From the NCBI GenBank assembly GCA_964019055.1, contig OZ025217.1:11191255-11255254 (forward strand): a stretch of 64,000 nucleotides of DNA, given 5' to 3'. Position 1 is the stretch's first letter. The number at the start of each line of letters is the position of its first letter. Positions 38,150-49,597 of the stretch are shown in pieces. Both the position numbers and the translations under genes were made by a program. The notes beneath the pieces are model-generated. The model was given only the letters and a program-made list of their open reading frames with translations. It made no database searches and was not told the DNA's origin. This stretch comes from Anthopleura xanthogrammica. Its lineage: Eukaryota > Cnidaria > Anthozoa > Actiniaria > Actiniidae.

Positions 38150-39410
38150 CTTCCATCCATCCATCCATCCATCCATCCATCCATCCATCCATCCATCCAT
38201 CCATCCATCCAACCATCCATCCATCCATCCATCCATCCATCCATCCATCCATCCATCCATCCATCCATCCATCCATCCATCCATCCATCCATCCATCCAT
38301 CCATCCATCCATCCATCCATCCATCCATCCATCCATCCATCCATCCATCCATCCATCCATCCATCCATCCATCCATCCATCCATCCATCCATCCATCCAT
38401 CCATCCATCCATCCATCCATCCATCCATCCATCCATCCATCCATCCATCCATCCATCCATCCATCCATCCATCCATCCATCCATCCATCCATCCATCCAT
38501 CCATCCATCCATCCATCCATCCATCCATCCATCCATCCATCCATCCATCCATCCATCCATCCATCCATCCATCCATCCATCCATCCATCCATCCATCCAT
38601 CCATCCATCCATCCATCCATCCATCCATCCATCCATCCATCCATCCATCCATCCATCCATCCATCCATCCATCCATCCATCCATCCATCCATCCATCCAT
38701 CCATCCATCCATCCATCCATCCATCCATCCATCCATCCATCCATCCATCCATCCATCCATCCATCCATCCATCCATCCATCCATCCATCCATCCATCCAT
38801 CCATCCATCCATCCATCCATCCATCCATCCATCCATCCATCCATCCATCCATCCATCCATCCATCCATCCATCCATCCATCCATCCATCCATCCATCCAT
38901 CCATCCATCCATCCATCCATCCATCCATCCATCCATCCATCCATCCATCCATCCATCCATCCATCCATCCATCCATCCATCCATCCATCCATCCATCCAT
39001 CCATCCATCCATCCATCCATCCATCCATCCATCCATCCATCCATCCATCCATCCATCCATCCATCCATCCATCCATCCATCCATCCATCCATCCATCCAT
39101 CCATCCATCCATCCATCCATCCATCCATCCATCCATCCATCCATCCATCCATCCATCCATCCATCCATCCATCCATCCATCCATCCATCCATCCATCCAT
39201 CCATCCATCCATCCATCCATCCATCCATCCATCCATCCATCCATCCATCCATCCATCCATCCATCCATCCATCCATCCATCCATCCATCCATCCATCCAT
39301 CCATCCATCCATCCATCCATCCATCCATCCATCCATCCATCCATCCATCCATCCATCCATCCATCCATCCATCCATCCATCCATTCTCCATCCATCCATT
39401 CATCCATCCA
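38150..39410. repeat. (CCAT)n array, ~308 copies, 1.23 kb
   Basis: Nearly perfect tetranucleotide from 38152 to 39384 with one variant unit near 38211 and a short degenerate end (CCATTCTCCATCC). It is open in several frames on both strands, producing artificial Ile-His-Pro-Ser and Trp-Met-Asp-Gly proteins of over 400 residues, which are not genes. It ends about 180 bp beyond the GPCR stop codon. Confidence 0.98.
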
Positions 39411-39586
39411 TCCAGCCGGAACAACCTACTTGCATGCTTGCCTCTTTCACAACAATGCAAACGAGGCCCTTGGCAATTTTATATTTCATATGTTTACATA
39501 TAATAACATGCAGGTTTTGAATAATAAGCATAACACGATTTTAATTGTCTATTGCATTGGTCTGTTTGAGCGTGATATCAATGTCA

Positions 39587-40774
39587 TTAAACCCGGCTAA
39601 CATCATTATCGAACGACCAAGCCTTCTTTAAATACTTCCCTTTTCTCCCATCTTTCCTAATTTGAAAAAATCTATTTTTAGACCCAAAAACAACCGATGG
39701 TGTCCTTGCATTGTATTTAACGCTGCAAAAACGGCTTATTTGTCTTTCCTTCTGCTTTTTTGATTTCAAGAATTGACTGCAAGGGTTCACGAAGTTCAAA
39801 ATGTTTATAAACTTGTTGTGTGTTTGCAGATTTTGAAAGTTCCCTTTGCGAGCGGCGTAGATCATCGGCTTGATAACACAATGACACCACATAATCCACT
39901 TGAGAAAAGTCTCTAATCTGTATGGGATCTCTACTATTTGAAGTCCATCGACCGCCATCAAGATACAAGCTGGAAAGACTTGGATTAAACTTGTGACGTT
40001 CACCATGAGTGAAGTATATGCAGATTTTGCGTAGGCGTCCATGGAGAGTTTCTGAGCTGTTGAGAGAATGGTCGGTGAAATTCGCTTCCTCTTGCCTTGT
40101 ATGTGCTTGGTAATCTTGTGGAAGCTATAAATGATCACCAAAAGTGGGCACAAAATGATGAATAAACAAGTACTCACGAAGAAGCCAGACTCTGCTTTTG
40201 CATCAGGGTTGAAGAACCGCTGTCCACAGATATAAAAACCTGGAAAATAACCCATGACGACCTTGTTGCTTAGGAACGGTAACCATGGGAACGTAAATAA
40301 CAAAGCCACTGACCACATGCAGATGAGTGTCCAGATTGCTGATTTTTGTTGCGTCATATAATGGGAAGCTCTAACGACTGAGTAATATCGATCAAGCGAT
40401 ATCAGGGAAAGATTCAAGAGAGTTATAACGGTGAAATACATGTTGAAGAAGCCGTTTACGGTACACATAACGTGGCCAAAGACCCAACGGTCTTCAACGA
40501 CCGAAACAGCAGCAAATGGAATGACCAGGACAGTTGCTCCTATATCCGCAAAAGTTTGACTTAGAATAAGAATATTAATAACTGTCAATGTCCTTCGATC
40601 TGAGAAAACAAAACGCACCACCAAAGCATTGCCAATCATCGATGTAAAAATTATGATTATCAACGGAATCACCTTCACTAGTTTCTCTAACAATGTTGTT
40701 TTTTCAAGGAGATTAGCTTGTGTGTCACACAAAAAAACTTGACAACCAGTGAGATTGAAGCTTGAATTTTCCAT
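39587..40774 (-). CDS. class A (rhodopsin-like) G-protein-coupled receptor, orphan
   Basis: Single-exon 395-aa receptor with seven hydrophobic segments. The start is the ATG at 40774; the frame is open further upstream but with no earlier ATG. The N-terminus carries glycosylation sequons (NSS, NLT). TM1 has GNALVV, TM2 has a L-x(6)-AD core (LILSQTFAD), TM3 ends in DRYYSVV (the E/DRY motif), and Cys in CTVNGF and in YICGQ can form the TM3-ECL2 disulfide. Unusual: TM6 has QVFPACIL in place of CWxP, and TM7 ends KPMIY where NPxxY is expected (Asn to Lys). A basic C-tail of about 65 residues follows. Intronless class A receptors are common in cnidarian expansions. The ligand cannot be told; peptide or amine-type receptors are both possible. 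No related receptor lies nearby. Confidence 0.92.
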   Translation of the reverse strand: MENSSFNLTGCQVFLCDTQANLLEKTTLLEKLVKVIPLIIIIFTSMIGNALVVRFVFSDRRTLTVINILILSQTFADIGATVLVIPFAAVSVVEDRWVFGHVMCTVNGFFNMYFTVITLLNLSLISLDRYYSVVRASHYMTQQKSAIWTLICMWSVALLFTFPWLPFLSNKVVMGYFPGFYICGQRFFNPDAKAESGFFVSTCLFIILCPLLVIIYSFHKITKHIQGKRKRISPTILSTAQKLSMDAYAKSAYTSLMVNVTSLIQVFPACILMAVDGLQIVEIPYRLETFLKWIMWCHCVIKPMIYAARKGNFQNLQTHNKFINILNFVNPCSQFLKSKKQKERQISRFCSVKYNARTPSVVFGSKNRFFQIRKDGRKGKYLKKAWSFDNDVSRV

Positions 40775-42330
40775 CCTATCTCGAAGTAGGAAGAATAGGA
40801 AACAAACTCGGCAGCTTGTCGTGTGAACGGCAGAAACAGTTGCTTGAGAATGACGTCGAGTATCATCCACTTATTTCCCCCGGTTGTAGAGACGAAACAA
40901 AGCTAAGAAAAAAAGTTTAATTAATCTTTCGAAGTTCTCCAGAATGATCTATATTTAATAGACAAAGGATGTTTTACATCATTAAAATAAAATAAATTAA
41001 AATATAGATAAGATTTTTAATAAATCACTTATATTATGACTTTCTATGTTTTTGCTGTTGTTGGTCACATGAAAATTTAAAAACGAAAAATAATATTCTA
41101 TTCCATGTTCAGAAAAACAAAAGCCTGTAAACCTGAAGAAAGAAAAATCATTCCTAGTTTACCCTTCAATTCAAAGTGCGTCAATATGTCGAAAATATAT
41201 TCATTTCTACAGTACAGAGAGTGAAATAAATGGCCGGCTGTTGTCTTTTAAAAACATGCAAAGTTTCGTGGCAATAAACAAAGAGGGGTTTAAGATAAAC
41301 AAAAGTTATTTTTAATTTCTCTCAAAGATTTCATCAAGTTATTATCCTGTCTATCCTGCATGATATGTTTGAATAAGAAGTCATTAGGGACTATCAGTTG
41401 CTTTTGTCAGTATAGTATTTCTATATTCGATGGAGCCCAGTTTTGATCCGATCCAATCAATCAGAAAGCAATGAAACGCTAAAAAGCCATCAAATTGCTT
41501 GAATCCTTGAATTAACTGGAAGCCAATTTGCGCTAAAACCACCGAACAGACACATAAAGCGACACTTTTTATCTCTACGTTTTTCCAAGCACTCCCTGAA
41601 GTTATTTTTTATTTCAACAGTGTTAACTCAAAACCTTCTTACAGTATTTGTTTAGGCTATAAGCTATTCAATTTGTGAGGATTTTCACATAATTTTGTTC
41701 TTCTTCTTTGAATTGCCGGAATTCGAGAACAAGAGCATAAAATTCTTATAATTGATAATGATCATTACATTACTATTTTGCTTTCTAGTATAGAAGCCCC
41801 TCGTTTCCTTTTCTTGTATAACAAAGTTTACCTGATAATTGATATCGTATGTTTGTTATAGCTAGGATTAGCTAGTTTTCGTCAATACAGTTAGCTAGAT
41901 AAAACAAGTGATTCAACTGAGTGCTTGTTGAAATTTTGAAATTGTATGAAGCATCTCTTAAAGTAAAATTGGTAAATCCATCGGAAAATTGGAATGGAAG
42001 TTGTTCATTTGAAGAAATATCAATCAAGACTATAATTTGTAGTATAATAAGGGTGGAGGTGACGTTGAGGTTTAAAAGAATAAGGAAAAAACAATCGAAA
42101 GGAGAGCATAGAATAAAATAATATAGAGAAAAGAAGAGACTAGCTAAAAAAGGAAATGAGTGAATGAAAAGAAAAAGCTGATAATGGTAACTTCAAATTT
42201 TTTTTTTTTAAAAGACAAAATTAAATTAAATTAAATAAATAAAAGTATTCTAATCTCAAACCTAGGCAGGGTATTACTCATTCACGATCGAAATAATTTT
42301 TTAAACTGATAAATTTGTTCTAATTTAATT
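40775..42330. other. GPCR upstream region, nothing else recognised
   Basis: Contains the presumptive GPCR promoter/5'UTR (minus strand). No repeat or second gene identified. Confidence 0.45.
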
Positions 42331-42636
42331 TATAACTTTGTCGTTGAAGTACGACCCGCAAAGCTTCAAGTCTCGTTTGCACACTAGCATTTCGTAGGCC
42401 ATATCAGGCTAAAACATCTCGTTTTTATGGCAAAAATTTGTGATGGAGGGTAATACGATTTACTATTAAGCGCTCAAAAGTCAAAGAAATCTGCCAAAAA
42501 TTATACATTAGCGCCTTGTTGGTAAAAAAGGACTTTGATTGACGCACGTCGAAATGCTGGTTTACAAACGAGAGACATGAAACTTCAAATGAAACTTCAA
42601 GGGTCGCACTCCATCGATTACGTTTATAAAGTCATA
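42331..42636. mobile_element. 306-bp foldback element
   Basis: Left arm (TATAACTTTG, GTACGACCCGCAAAGCTTC, AAGTCTCGTTTGCACACTAG) is the imperfect inverted repeat of the right arm (CTGGTTTACAAACGAGAGAC, CTTCAAGGGTCGCAC, TAAAGTCATA). Each arm is ~80 bp around a ~150-bp centre. No ORF. Confidence 0.75.
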
Positions 42637-42639
42637 ATA

Positions 42640-43800
42640 TTAATCTATTAAGATTTTAGATTCATATCTAAGATAATCATTTCCATTATTGCTTACCTGT
42701 ATGCGTAAAGATAACAGCCTTCTCAAGCTCTTGGTCCTAGTGTTTTAAACCCGAACGCAAGCTGTAGCTAACTGGCCATTGGGAGTCTTTGCCGGTTTAA
42801 AATAATCTATTCGATCGGCGCCAATTATGCTAAACCTTTAGAAAATGACGAAAGCCTTTCGTGTCTCATAAGGGCTTTTCTGATTATGTAGATTTGTACT
42901 TCAGGCAAGACTTTGTTATTATTATTATTCAAACAGCCTGTGCCCGTCTGAAAGAGTACTTAAAAAATCAATAGAAAATTTAAATGACATAGGAAAAACA
43001 ATTCTAGCTGAGTGAGATATTGGAGATCAAAATTACACTGAGTTTTGGATTTGTGACATCTGGAGTGATAGGAGAAGCTTTTTAAAAGTGAAGAGAATGT
43101 AAGAGAATAAAATGGACTGAATCGGGACTAATAAAAAACTGATATTTTTTCCCCCGTTCTTATAGCATAATTCTTGCCTCAAGCTTTTGATATAAAGTCA
43201 GAGAAATTCCAACTAATTTATATAAATCGGATAATTATGAACTATATATTATTCTCTTGCTAGTCGAAAAATTAGTGGACAGCCATACAAGATCCCTTAG
43301 GCAATTTAGTCTGAATAAAACAGCTGATTTGAAATATACTCGCCCTGTGACGGAGAAAAGACGTCACTGCAAAACTGAGGTGTCATGTAGATTCACATCT
43401 TTTTGGAACGAACAAAAATTAAATTTAAAAAATTAGTATAGGAAATCGCACGACCTCGAGTACAATTTGGAATTTAATAGGTACAAGTAATGTTTTGAAA
43501 GTTCTTGTAATTGCACGAGCCTTTAGGCGAGTGCAATGGACTACTTCGACGATGCGGCGGCCATCTTGAATCTGAATTAATTTAATGAAAATAACTTTTT
43601 ACGAGATGCCGGGGGTATACGTAGGATCTGATAAAGAAAAAAACAAATCCTGGGTTTCTCTGGCCCTATCATGCTGATTAAGTGACAAGCATTTCATTTT
43701 TCTACGTAGTATCGGTCATTATTTTCACATCTTGAATCGCAATGCATTATGGGGCGTCGAGGGGGCAAAAGCAAACAAAAATGACGGATAAAATAGAGAG
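42640..43800. other. no gene recognised
   Basis: Contains TGCAAAACTGAGGTGTC near 43369, which also occurs near 58931. Otherwise nothing. Confidence 0.45.
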
Positions 43801-43807
43801 TTTCGTT

Positions 43808-43846
43808 TATTACTCTTTCTTTCTCTTTCTTTCTCTTTCTTTCATG
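43808..43846. repeat. (CTTT)n microsatellite
   Basis: CTTTCTTTCTCTTTCTTT repeats; a poly-C tract follows at 43936-43955. Confidence 0.9.
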
Positions 43847-43986
43847 TGGTTTGGATAAACCCTAAACTATGAATCGTAAATATTTTTAAAGGCATTTGTA
43901 TTTTGTATGTTGGTAAAAAAAATAATTGTAGTGCCCCCACCCCCCCCCCCCCCACCCCCAATGATTATTAGTTTCCGCCGCCGCTG

Positions 43987-44370
43987 TTAAGTGAACAGCA
44001 AGGGATAAGTTTCAATTGTTTTTAAAGCTGTTGGATATTGTTTTCAATTAAGTTACAGTTATATCCTAGAGTACTGTGTTGAAACAAAGCGCACCAGGAA
44101 TATTCTTAAGTGAACAGCAAGGGATAAGCCACAATTGTTTTTAAAGCTGTTGGATATTGTTTTCAATTAAGTTACAGTTATATCCTAGAGTACTGTGTTG
44201 TAACAAAGCGCACCAGGAATATTCTTAAGTGAACAGCAAGGGATAAGCTTCTATTGTTTTTAAAGCTGTTGGATATTGTTTTCAATTAAGTTACAGTTAT
44301 ATCCTAGAGTACTCTGTTGTAACAAACTCACACGGTTTAGAATATCTTAAGTGAACAGCAAGGCTAAGTA
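43987..44370 (+). repeat. 119-bp tandem repeat, three copies plus a partial
   Basis: Copies start at TTAAGTGAACAGCAAGG (43987, 44106, 44225, 44347). Each contains TTTAAAGCTGTTGGATATTG and ATCCTAGAGTACT. Only a few changes separate the copies, and the array runs directly into the LINE fragment. Confidence 0.95.
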
Positions 44371-44398
44371 GCATCTCATAAGTGCTGAATCTGATGAT

Positions 44399-44608
44399 GG
44401 ACTAACACCCTCCCACATGTCAGAGAAGTTCTCTTTGTTTAATCAAGTTCATTCCAAAAATACTAGGAACTCTGACAACAACTTGATATTGCCTAAAGTA
44501 AAAAGATCATTTGGAAAAAACACCTTTGCTTTCAGTGGTGCCAAGATATGGGACGATCTATCTAGAGACATTAAAGAGTCCAAGTCTCCTAAGCATTTCC
44601 ACTGTTGA
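44399..44608 (+). pseudogene. LINE (non-LTR retrotransposon) reverse-transcriptase C-terminal fragment
   Basis: The ~70-codon frame reads HSKNTRNSDNNLILPKVK then FGKNTFAFSGAKIWDDLS and a terminal IKESKSPKHF. This matches the layout at the extreme C-terminus of many CR1/Rex/L2-like reverse transcriptases (an NTR..NN-L-P run, then F-x-G/A-x-x-W-x-x-L, then I+x(2)S). The catalytic domain is absent; the 119-bp array lies immediately upstream, so the copy is 5'-truncated and dead. Clade assignment is tentative. Confidence 0.65.
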
Positions 44609-44862
44609 TCATCTTGAAGACCTTCTTTGCTCTAATTGTCGCTACTCTCTACACTGTCATTGTTTATCCTAAATTATCTTCTTCTTCTATTTTTTCTATC
44701 CATACTGTACTCCAGTATTTAATATATATGTAGTTTTGTAATAAATTAATTAATATATTGTAACTTATAACAATTTGTAATTATATTATTTTATTTTATC
44801 TTTAATTTGAGGGCCGTAAGTTAGAAAACTGTAAATGGTTATTATGTATCCCTCCGTAATAT

Positions 44863-45238
44863 GTACTTATTGACTGAGTGGGAGGTCCGAACGGGAAAAT
44901 ATTTGGCTCGAGGTCCTGAAGTACGGAACGAGCGCAGCGAGTTCCGTGCCAAGGACCGAGAGCCAAATATTTTCCCGTTCGGACCGACCTTAACTCAGTC
45001 AATAAGCATTTTATCATATGACCACATATAAAAAATCGATTTCAAAGCGTTTTTAATAAATGCGAATCAAAATGCGTAGTTTTTACATGATTGACGGCAG
45101 CGAGTCCGAACGGCGAGTCCGAACGGGAAATTATTACACTTTTCGGAAAAGCGTACTTTGTTTGCTGACGACATTTTCCCCAAAGGTTTTTTTTAGAATC
45201 ACGCGTACAGTGAAATACGGTCATATGATAATTATTAT
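44863..45238. mobile_element. composite foldback elements
   Basis: 44863-45010 is a ~148-bp hairpin with arms containing GTCCGAACGGGAAAATATTT and a turn with GAACGAGCGCAGCGAGTTCC. An outer pair, ATCATATGACC (45013) and GGTCATATGAT (45223), brackets more GTCCGAACGGGAAA sequence, suggesting one foldback inserted at the edge of another. No coding role. Confidence 0.7.
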
Positions 45239-45291
45239 TGTAAAAATTGTATAAAAAGAAAAATTTATATCACTATTTACATTATTATTTA

Positions 45292-45322
45292 TATAATAAT
45301 AATAATATAATAATTAATAATT

Positions 45323-45360
<38 letters not shown>

Positions 45361-45362
45361 TA
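45292..45362. repeat. (AAT)n microsatellite
   Basis: AT-rich trinucleotide tract. The remaining 45.36-46.09 kb shows no gene. Confidence 0.9.
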
Positions 45363-46096
45363 CATGATACGAGTGGAGACAAAGTGTTTCACTTTTACAT
45401 TGAGTTCAGATCATGTGCAGAGGTGTGTCTGACCATAGTGTCAATTGTAGATTTAATTCACGCAACAAAAGTACAATTGAATTGCTTGGGTTCATAATAA
45501 TACAAACAAACAAGAACAATATTGGTTTATCAAGTTCCATTTAAAGCATAATATACCTTCTTTTCTGCTAGATGTTTTCATACATTCAGAGCTATAACTC
45601 CCATTTCAAGTGGTAACCGGTATTCCATTATTTTGACGTCTTCTGCAGAGTCTTTAAAACAAATTTTTCTACTAGATTTGCCCAGCTCGATTCGCCATTA
45701 AAAGCACAGGTATACCGAGCCTGTGTTCATCGTCGTAACCGCTGACCATTAAGATTGTATTAGTTCATCTGGCAACATGAAGGTAAAATATTATTTCCAT
45801 TTTTAAAATGTTATATATTTTACAATTACGTCCACGTCCATTTATCTTATACTTTTAATAAGGAGTAAAACAACCAAAAATGGGCTTCCTGTGTTATTGG
45901 CAGCCTATATGCGGTTTTTCGTAAAAAAAAATTGCGGGCTCAATAACAACAATCATGGCGACAGAATCGGTGGAGATTTTTGATTTTACAGAAGGAAAAA
46001 GGAGACAAAAAGACCCTTAATATCCATGTTTATTCATCAGGATCTCGTGAAACTATCAATAAATTAAAGTATGGACAGACAGATTCAAATGAGCCC

Positions 46097-46168
46097 CGTC
46101 CCCGTCCCCGTTCCCGTCCCCGTCCCCGTCCCCGTCCCCGTCCCCGTCCCCGTCCCCGTCCCCGTCCC
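46097..46168 (+). repeat. (CCCCGT)n hexanucleotide, ~12 copies
   Basis: Almost perfect CCCCGT repeat; the local Pro-Arg frame is repeat-encoded. Around 46255-46310 lies one degenerate 57-bp SINE-tail unit in the opposite orientation to the other arrays. Confidence 0.9.
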
Positions 46169-46666
46169 ATTTTAGAGGGATCCGTTTGGCGGTAAAATTT
46201 CATCTTAACTATTTTTAAACAAAAAGCGAGCTTCCTTTTCGCTGTTGTTTCAGGGTTCGATCTGTGTGTTAGGTGACTTAGGTCAGCTCAGGTTTCAGGG
46301 TGTGATGAATAGATCTTGTTGAAATACAACTCCAAGAAAAAAATTATCATTAGATGGCAACCCATTATTGACAACCAATACAACTACAAAACGTTTTAAT
46401 CACAAATTCAAAAAGTGCAATATATAAGTAAGATACAAAAATAAATAAAAAGTTATAAAAAGCATGATATATACGTCTAAAACTTGATTTTACATTATAA
46501 GATTATGAAAATTTATAACTTCATCAGTAGTGAACAATACATGACTTTGATCATCGAAATCTGTGCAAAATTATTGTGGAATTATTGACTGCTATTGTTA
46601 ATCGTATTAAGGTTACCATGGTGAAGGATCGAGGGTTTTGCTTTTAGCGTCATTGTTACTACAGTA

Positions 46667-46933
46667 TAGACCTTTTTCGAATTCGTAAAATACCGCTGTT
46701 TTCCTTGACTACAGATATATTTACGCAGGGCTAGCCTCGATTTTGTGTAGAATATTCACGTGGTCCAGTGAAGGTCCGTGGGATTTCAAAGTGTTTGTAT
46801 TGCTGAAGTTGTGCATTATTTACTTTACCGTTGGTATTTGTGAAAGCTGACACTGAAATGAGCCTAACTCTGCGTAAAAAAAGTGAGTCTGTAATCAATG
46901 ATCACAGCTGTATTTTACGAATTCGAAAAGTAC
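46667..46933. mobile_element. 267-bp foldback element
   Basis: ACCTTTTTCGAATTCGTAAA at the left pairs with ATTTTACGAATTCGAAAAGT at the right. Inner arms ATTTACGCAGGGCTAGCCTC and GAGCCTAACTCTGCGTAAA also pair. The core contains GGTCCGTGGGATTTCAAAG, also found in the 33-kb nested element, so the two share a family. Confidence 0.8.
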
Positions 46934-47104
46934 TATTGTTGTTGTCTTTGTTGCTGCTGTAGACGTTATGCTGTGGTTACTAGCTGTTGCTTCTGCTGCT
47001 GTTGCTGTTTCTGTTTCGGTTGTTGTTATTGTTTCAGAATGGCATTACAAAATTATATATGTGTAAATCACATTATCCAATCCCTCTGAAGTTATTTTTG
47101 GTGC

Positions 47105-49597
47105 TTAGAATCTTGTTTGGAGTGAAGACTGAAAGAACAGAGAGAAAGAGAAAATATGGCGTTAGTATGTTATAGATTAGATGTTAAAACGAAAAGAGAA
47201 TGAATGGATGAGATGAATGGATGCACGGATAGATGGATGGACATATTTCATATTGATTGATTGATGTATGGATGCACGGCGATGATGGGTTAATTGATAA
47301 GAATGCTATGGTTATAAAACGCGAAGAATATGATACACAAGCATGGAAGTAGCCAATTATTTGTTTGCTGCGTTCAGTTATCCCTGTATCTTATTCACTT
47401 ACACCACGGTTATAGTCTTCTCCTTCATAATACGCCTCATTCTTCTTAGCTGACGGCTCAGGATACGTCCTCACTGCTACATTATCGTTACCCTTGACAT
47501 AGCTGGCAGTGTAACGATTCGTCCTCTTGTCATTATTATTCTTTCGATTCTTGCAGTACTTTAAAGAACAAACATCAAAATCAAAATGTGATTTCAAAAC
47601 TGTTTAAATGTAAATAACTGCAAAAATAGTAAATTTATTTGCTACTTTTTCGAACATGCGCAGTACGTCTATCGCTATTTCTCGAACATGCGCAGTACGT
47701 CTATCGCTATTTTCCTGAACATGCGCAGTACGTCTATCGCTATTATCTCGAAAATGCGCAGTACGTCTATCGCTATTTTCCTGAACATGCGCAGTACGTC
47801 TATCGCTATTATCTCGAAAATGCGCAGTACGTCTATCGCTATTTTCCTGAACATGCACAGTACGTCTATCGCTATTTTCCTGAACATGCGCAGTACGTCT
47901 ATCGCTATTATCTAGAACATGCGCAGTACGTCTACCACAATTTCCCAAACATGCGCAGTACGTCTATTGCTATTTTCCTGAACATGCGCAGTACGTCTAT
48001 CGCTATTATCTAGAACATGCGCAGTACGTCTATCACAATTTCCCAAACATGCGCAGTACGTCTATTGCTATTTTCCTGAACATGCGCAGTACGTCTATCG
48101 CTATTTTCCTGAACATGCGCAGTACGTCTTTCAATACTTTATGTGATAATTACCACGACGAGTACGGAAATGGCCAGTATAACAATAATAATAATGAGAC
48201 CAACACCAAGAGCAATGTAGAGCTTCTCAACTTCTGTGTAGTCGGTGGATTTAGCTGGAGCGTTCTTGCCTGCGATGTCTACACTTTCGATCTGTTAGGA
48301 ACGAAGGGTCGGTTAGTCGGAGCTATGGTTCGTTCAGGAAGTTTGAGGTCGTGACAAAAATAATAAATATAAGCAAAACACGAGAAAAAAAACATCTACA
48401 GCAACAGCAGTAGCAGCAAGAACAACAATAACAGCAAAAACAGCCACAACGACAACAACAACATGCAGTAACAACAGCAGAAGCAACAAAAGCAACAGCA
48501 ACAACAGCAACAGCAACAACAATAACAATTATTAACAGCAACAACAACAACGACTTACTTTTCCAATGAATAAAGAACCCAGATATCGTTCCAGTTTATG
48601 CTCATAAAAGTAATTTACCACTTTGTAAATCTTCTTGGTCATGTCCTCGTCTATATTTGCAAGACTGTCGTTGTTAGCAACCTTACGCACATATAAATAT
48701 ACATTTGCTTTTTTGTATGCTCCTTTGGGGCAATAGTCATGGAAGTTGTACAAGACAATCCTATTTGGCGGTAAAGTGCTTCCAGTGTTGTCTTCCATCA
48801 CGATTTGCTTGCCTATGCTTTCTTTAAGGTAGTTTTCTAAGTTGCACATCTCGGCCCAAGAGATTGAGAATTGAATTTTGACGTACACATCGGGTTCGGC
48901 TGCGTTACATTCTGAGGATAAGGATTGAGATGATGAGATGAAATTTTAGCGTATATATAATCGTTGGAATTATGTCCTTTTTTAAGTTAGTATATCCTTA
49001 CTTGATATACATCAATATTAGCCTTTCTGGATTTTTAAAAGTGTGTTGCATTATTGGGCTGATTTGAGGGACACTTCATCATTCAGCTGACATTTTATCC
49101 ATCAAGAAACAAGACAGATTTGAAAATCATTTAATGCATCGACAATTAAGGTTTCCTATCCTTTTTCACTATCAGCAAGTGAAACTTGACTGATAGACAC
49201 CATATGAGTTCCTCTCCTCTCCTCTCCTCTCCTTTCTATATAAGCACAGGGGCGTAGCGAGGACCTAGGTTCTGGGGGGGGGGGGGGGCACTTCCGCCAA
49301 AAATCGCCGAAGCAAAATAAAAAACAAAAAAAACCACGATATTTACGACGAAATAGGGAATAAAACTTTCTCTACAAAAAGTGGGGGGCGCCAAGTACAA
49401 AAAAAAAGAGGCCAAAATAATAAAAAAAGGGGGGGGGGGGAAACAATTACCTATTTACCAAAATTTGGGGGGGCACATGCCACCCGTTCCCCCCTCCATA
49501 CGCTAGTGTATAAGCATAAACCACTCACAACAAGCTTACCTGCAAAATAGCAAGTAGCTAAAACGATTGCCAAAATCCAACAAATATTCATCCTCAT
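47105..49597 (-). CDS. gene A: type I membrane protein with SEA-like ectodomain and Tyr-rich tail
   Basis: Reconstructed from splice signals: exons 49540-49597, 48559-48911, 48154-48291, 47403-47558, 47105-47128; intron phases 1,0,0,0; about 242 aa. Signal peptide ~1-20 (MRMNICWILAIVLATCYFA). Ectodomain ~27-146: DVYVKIQFSISW with Cys42, NRIVLYN ending in Cys80, strand ANVYLYV, DEDMT helix start, then IESVDIAG encoded in the TM exon, predicted beta-alpha-beta-beta-alpha-beta. One sequon (NDS). TM ~162-183 (LGVGLIIIIVILAISVLVV). Tail ~59 residues starting YCKNRK with seven Tyr (RYTASYV, TYPEP, EAYYEGEDY), so phosphorylation is plausible; no canonical ITIM/ITAM. The last exon adds SSLQTRF, a PDZ-ligand-like end; without that splice the tail ends VSE. 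Paralogue of B and C; function unknown. The SEA-like call is inferred from topology, and no GSVVV cleavage motif is seen. Confidence 0.75.
47642..48135. repeat. 33-bp minisatellite, 15 copies, in gene A intron 3
   Basis: Units begin AACATGCGCAGTACGTCTAT and end in a variable tail (CGCTATTTTCCTG, CGCTATTATCTCG/TAG or CACAATTTCCC), with the variants interspersed in a higher-order pattern. Period 33 keeps frames open on both strands, but the array lies between the TM and tail exons of gene A and has no gene of its own. Confidence 0.95.
48390..48552. repeat. imperfect CAG/CAA tract in gene A intron 2
   Basis: ACAGCAACAGCAGTAGCAGC-type sequence fills most of the 267-bp intron 48292-48558. On the sense (minus) strand it is a T/G/C-rich tract just downstream of the donor. 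Confidence 0.85.
49247..49508. mobile_element. foldback-type element with poly-G tracts, in gene A intron 1
   Basis: Left end AGGGGCGTAGCGAGG and right end CCCCCTCCATACGCTAG are imperfect inverted repeats. G runs of 15 and 10 lie at about 49275-49289 and 49430-49440. Non-coding; family inferred by eye. Confidence 0.55.

Noticed and set aside
38039..39600. Open frames of 424-509 codons on both strands
   Set aside because: Encoded by (CCAT)n in all frames; no non-repeat protein sequence of substance.
40775..40870. N-terminal extension of the GPCR by 32 codons
   Set aside because: The extended frame begins at a GTG and contains no ATG before 40774, where a glycosylated N-terminus typical of receptors begins.
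47639..48135. 11-residue repeat protein (HAQYVYRY-type) or a CRISPR-like array
   Set aside because: The 33-bp units are contiguous with no unique spacers, frames are open on both strands, and the array lies in a gene A intron; the genome is eukaryotic.
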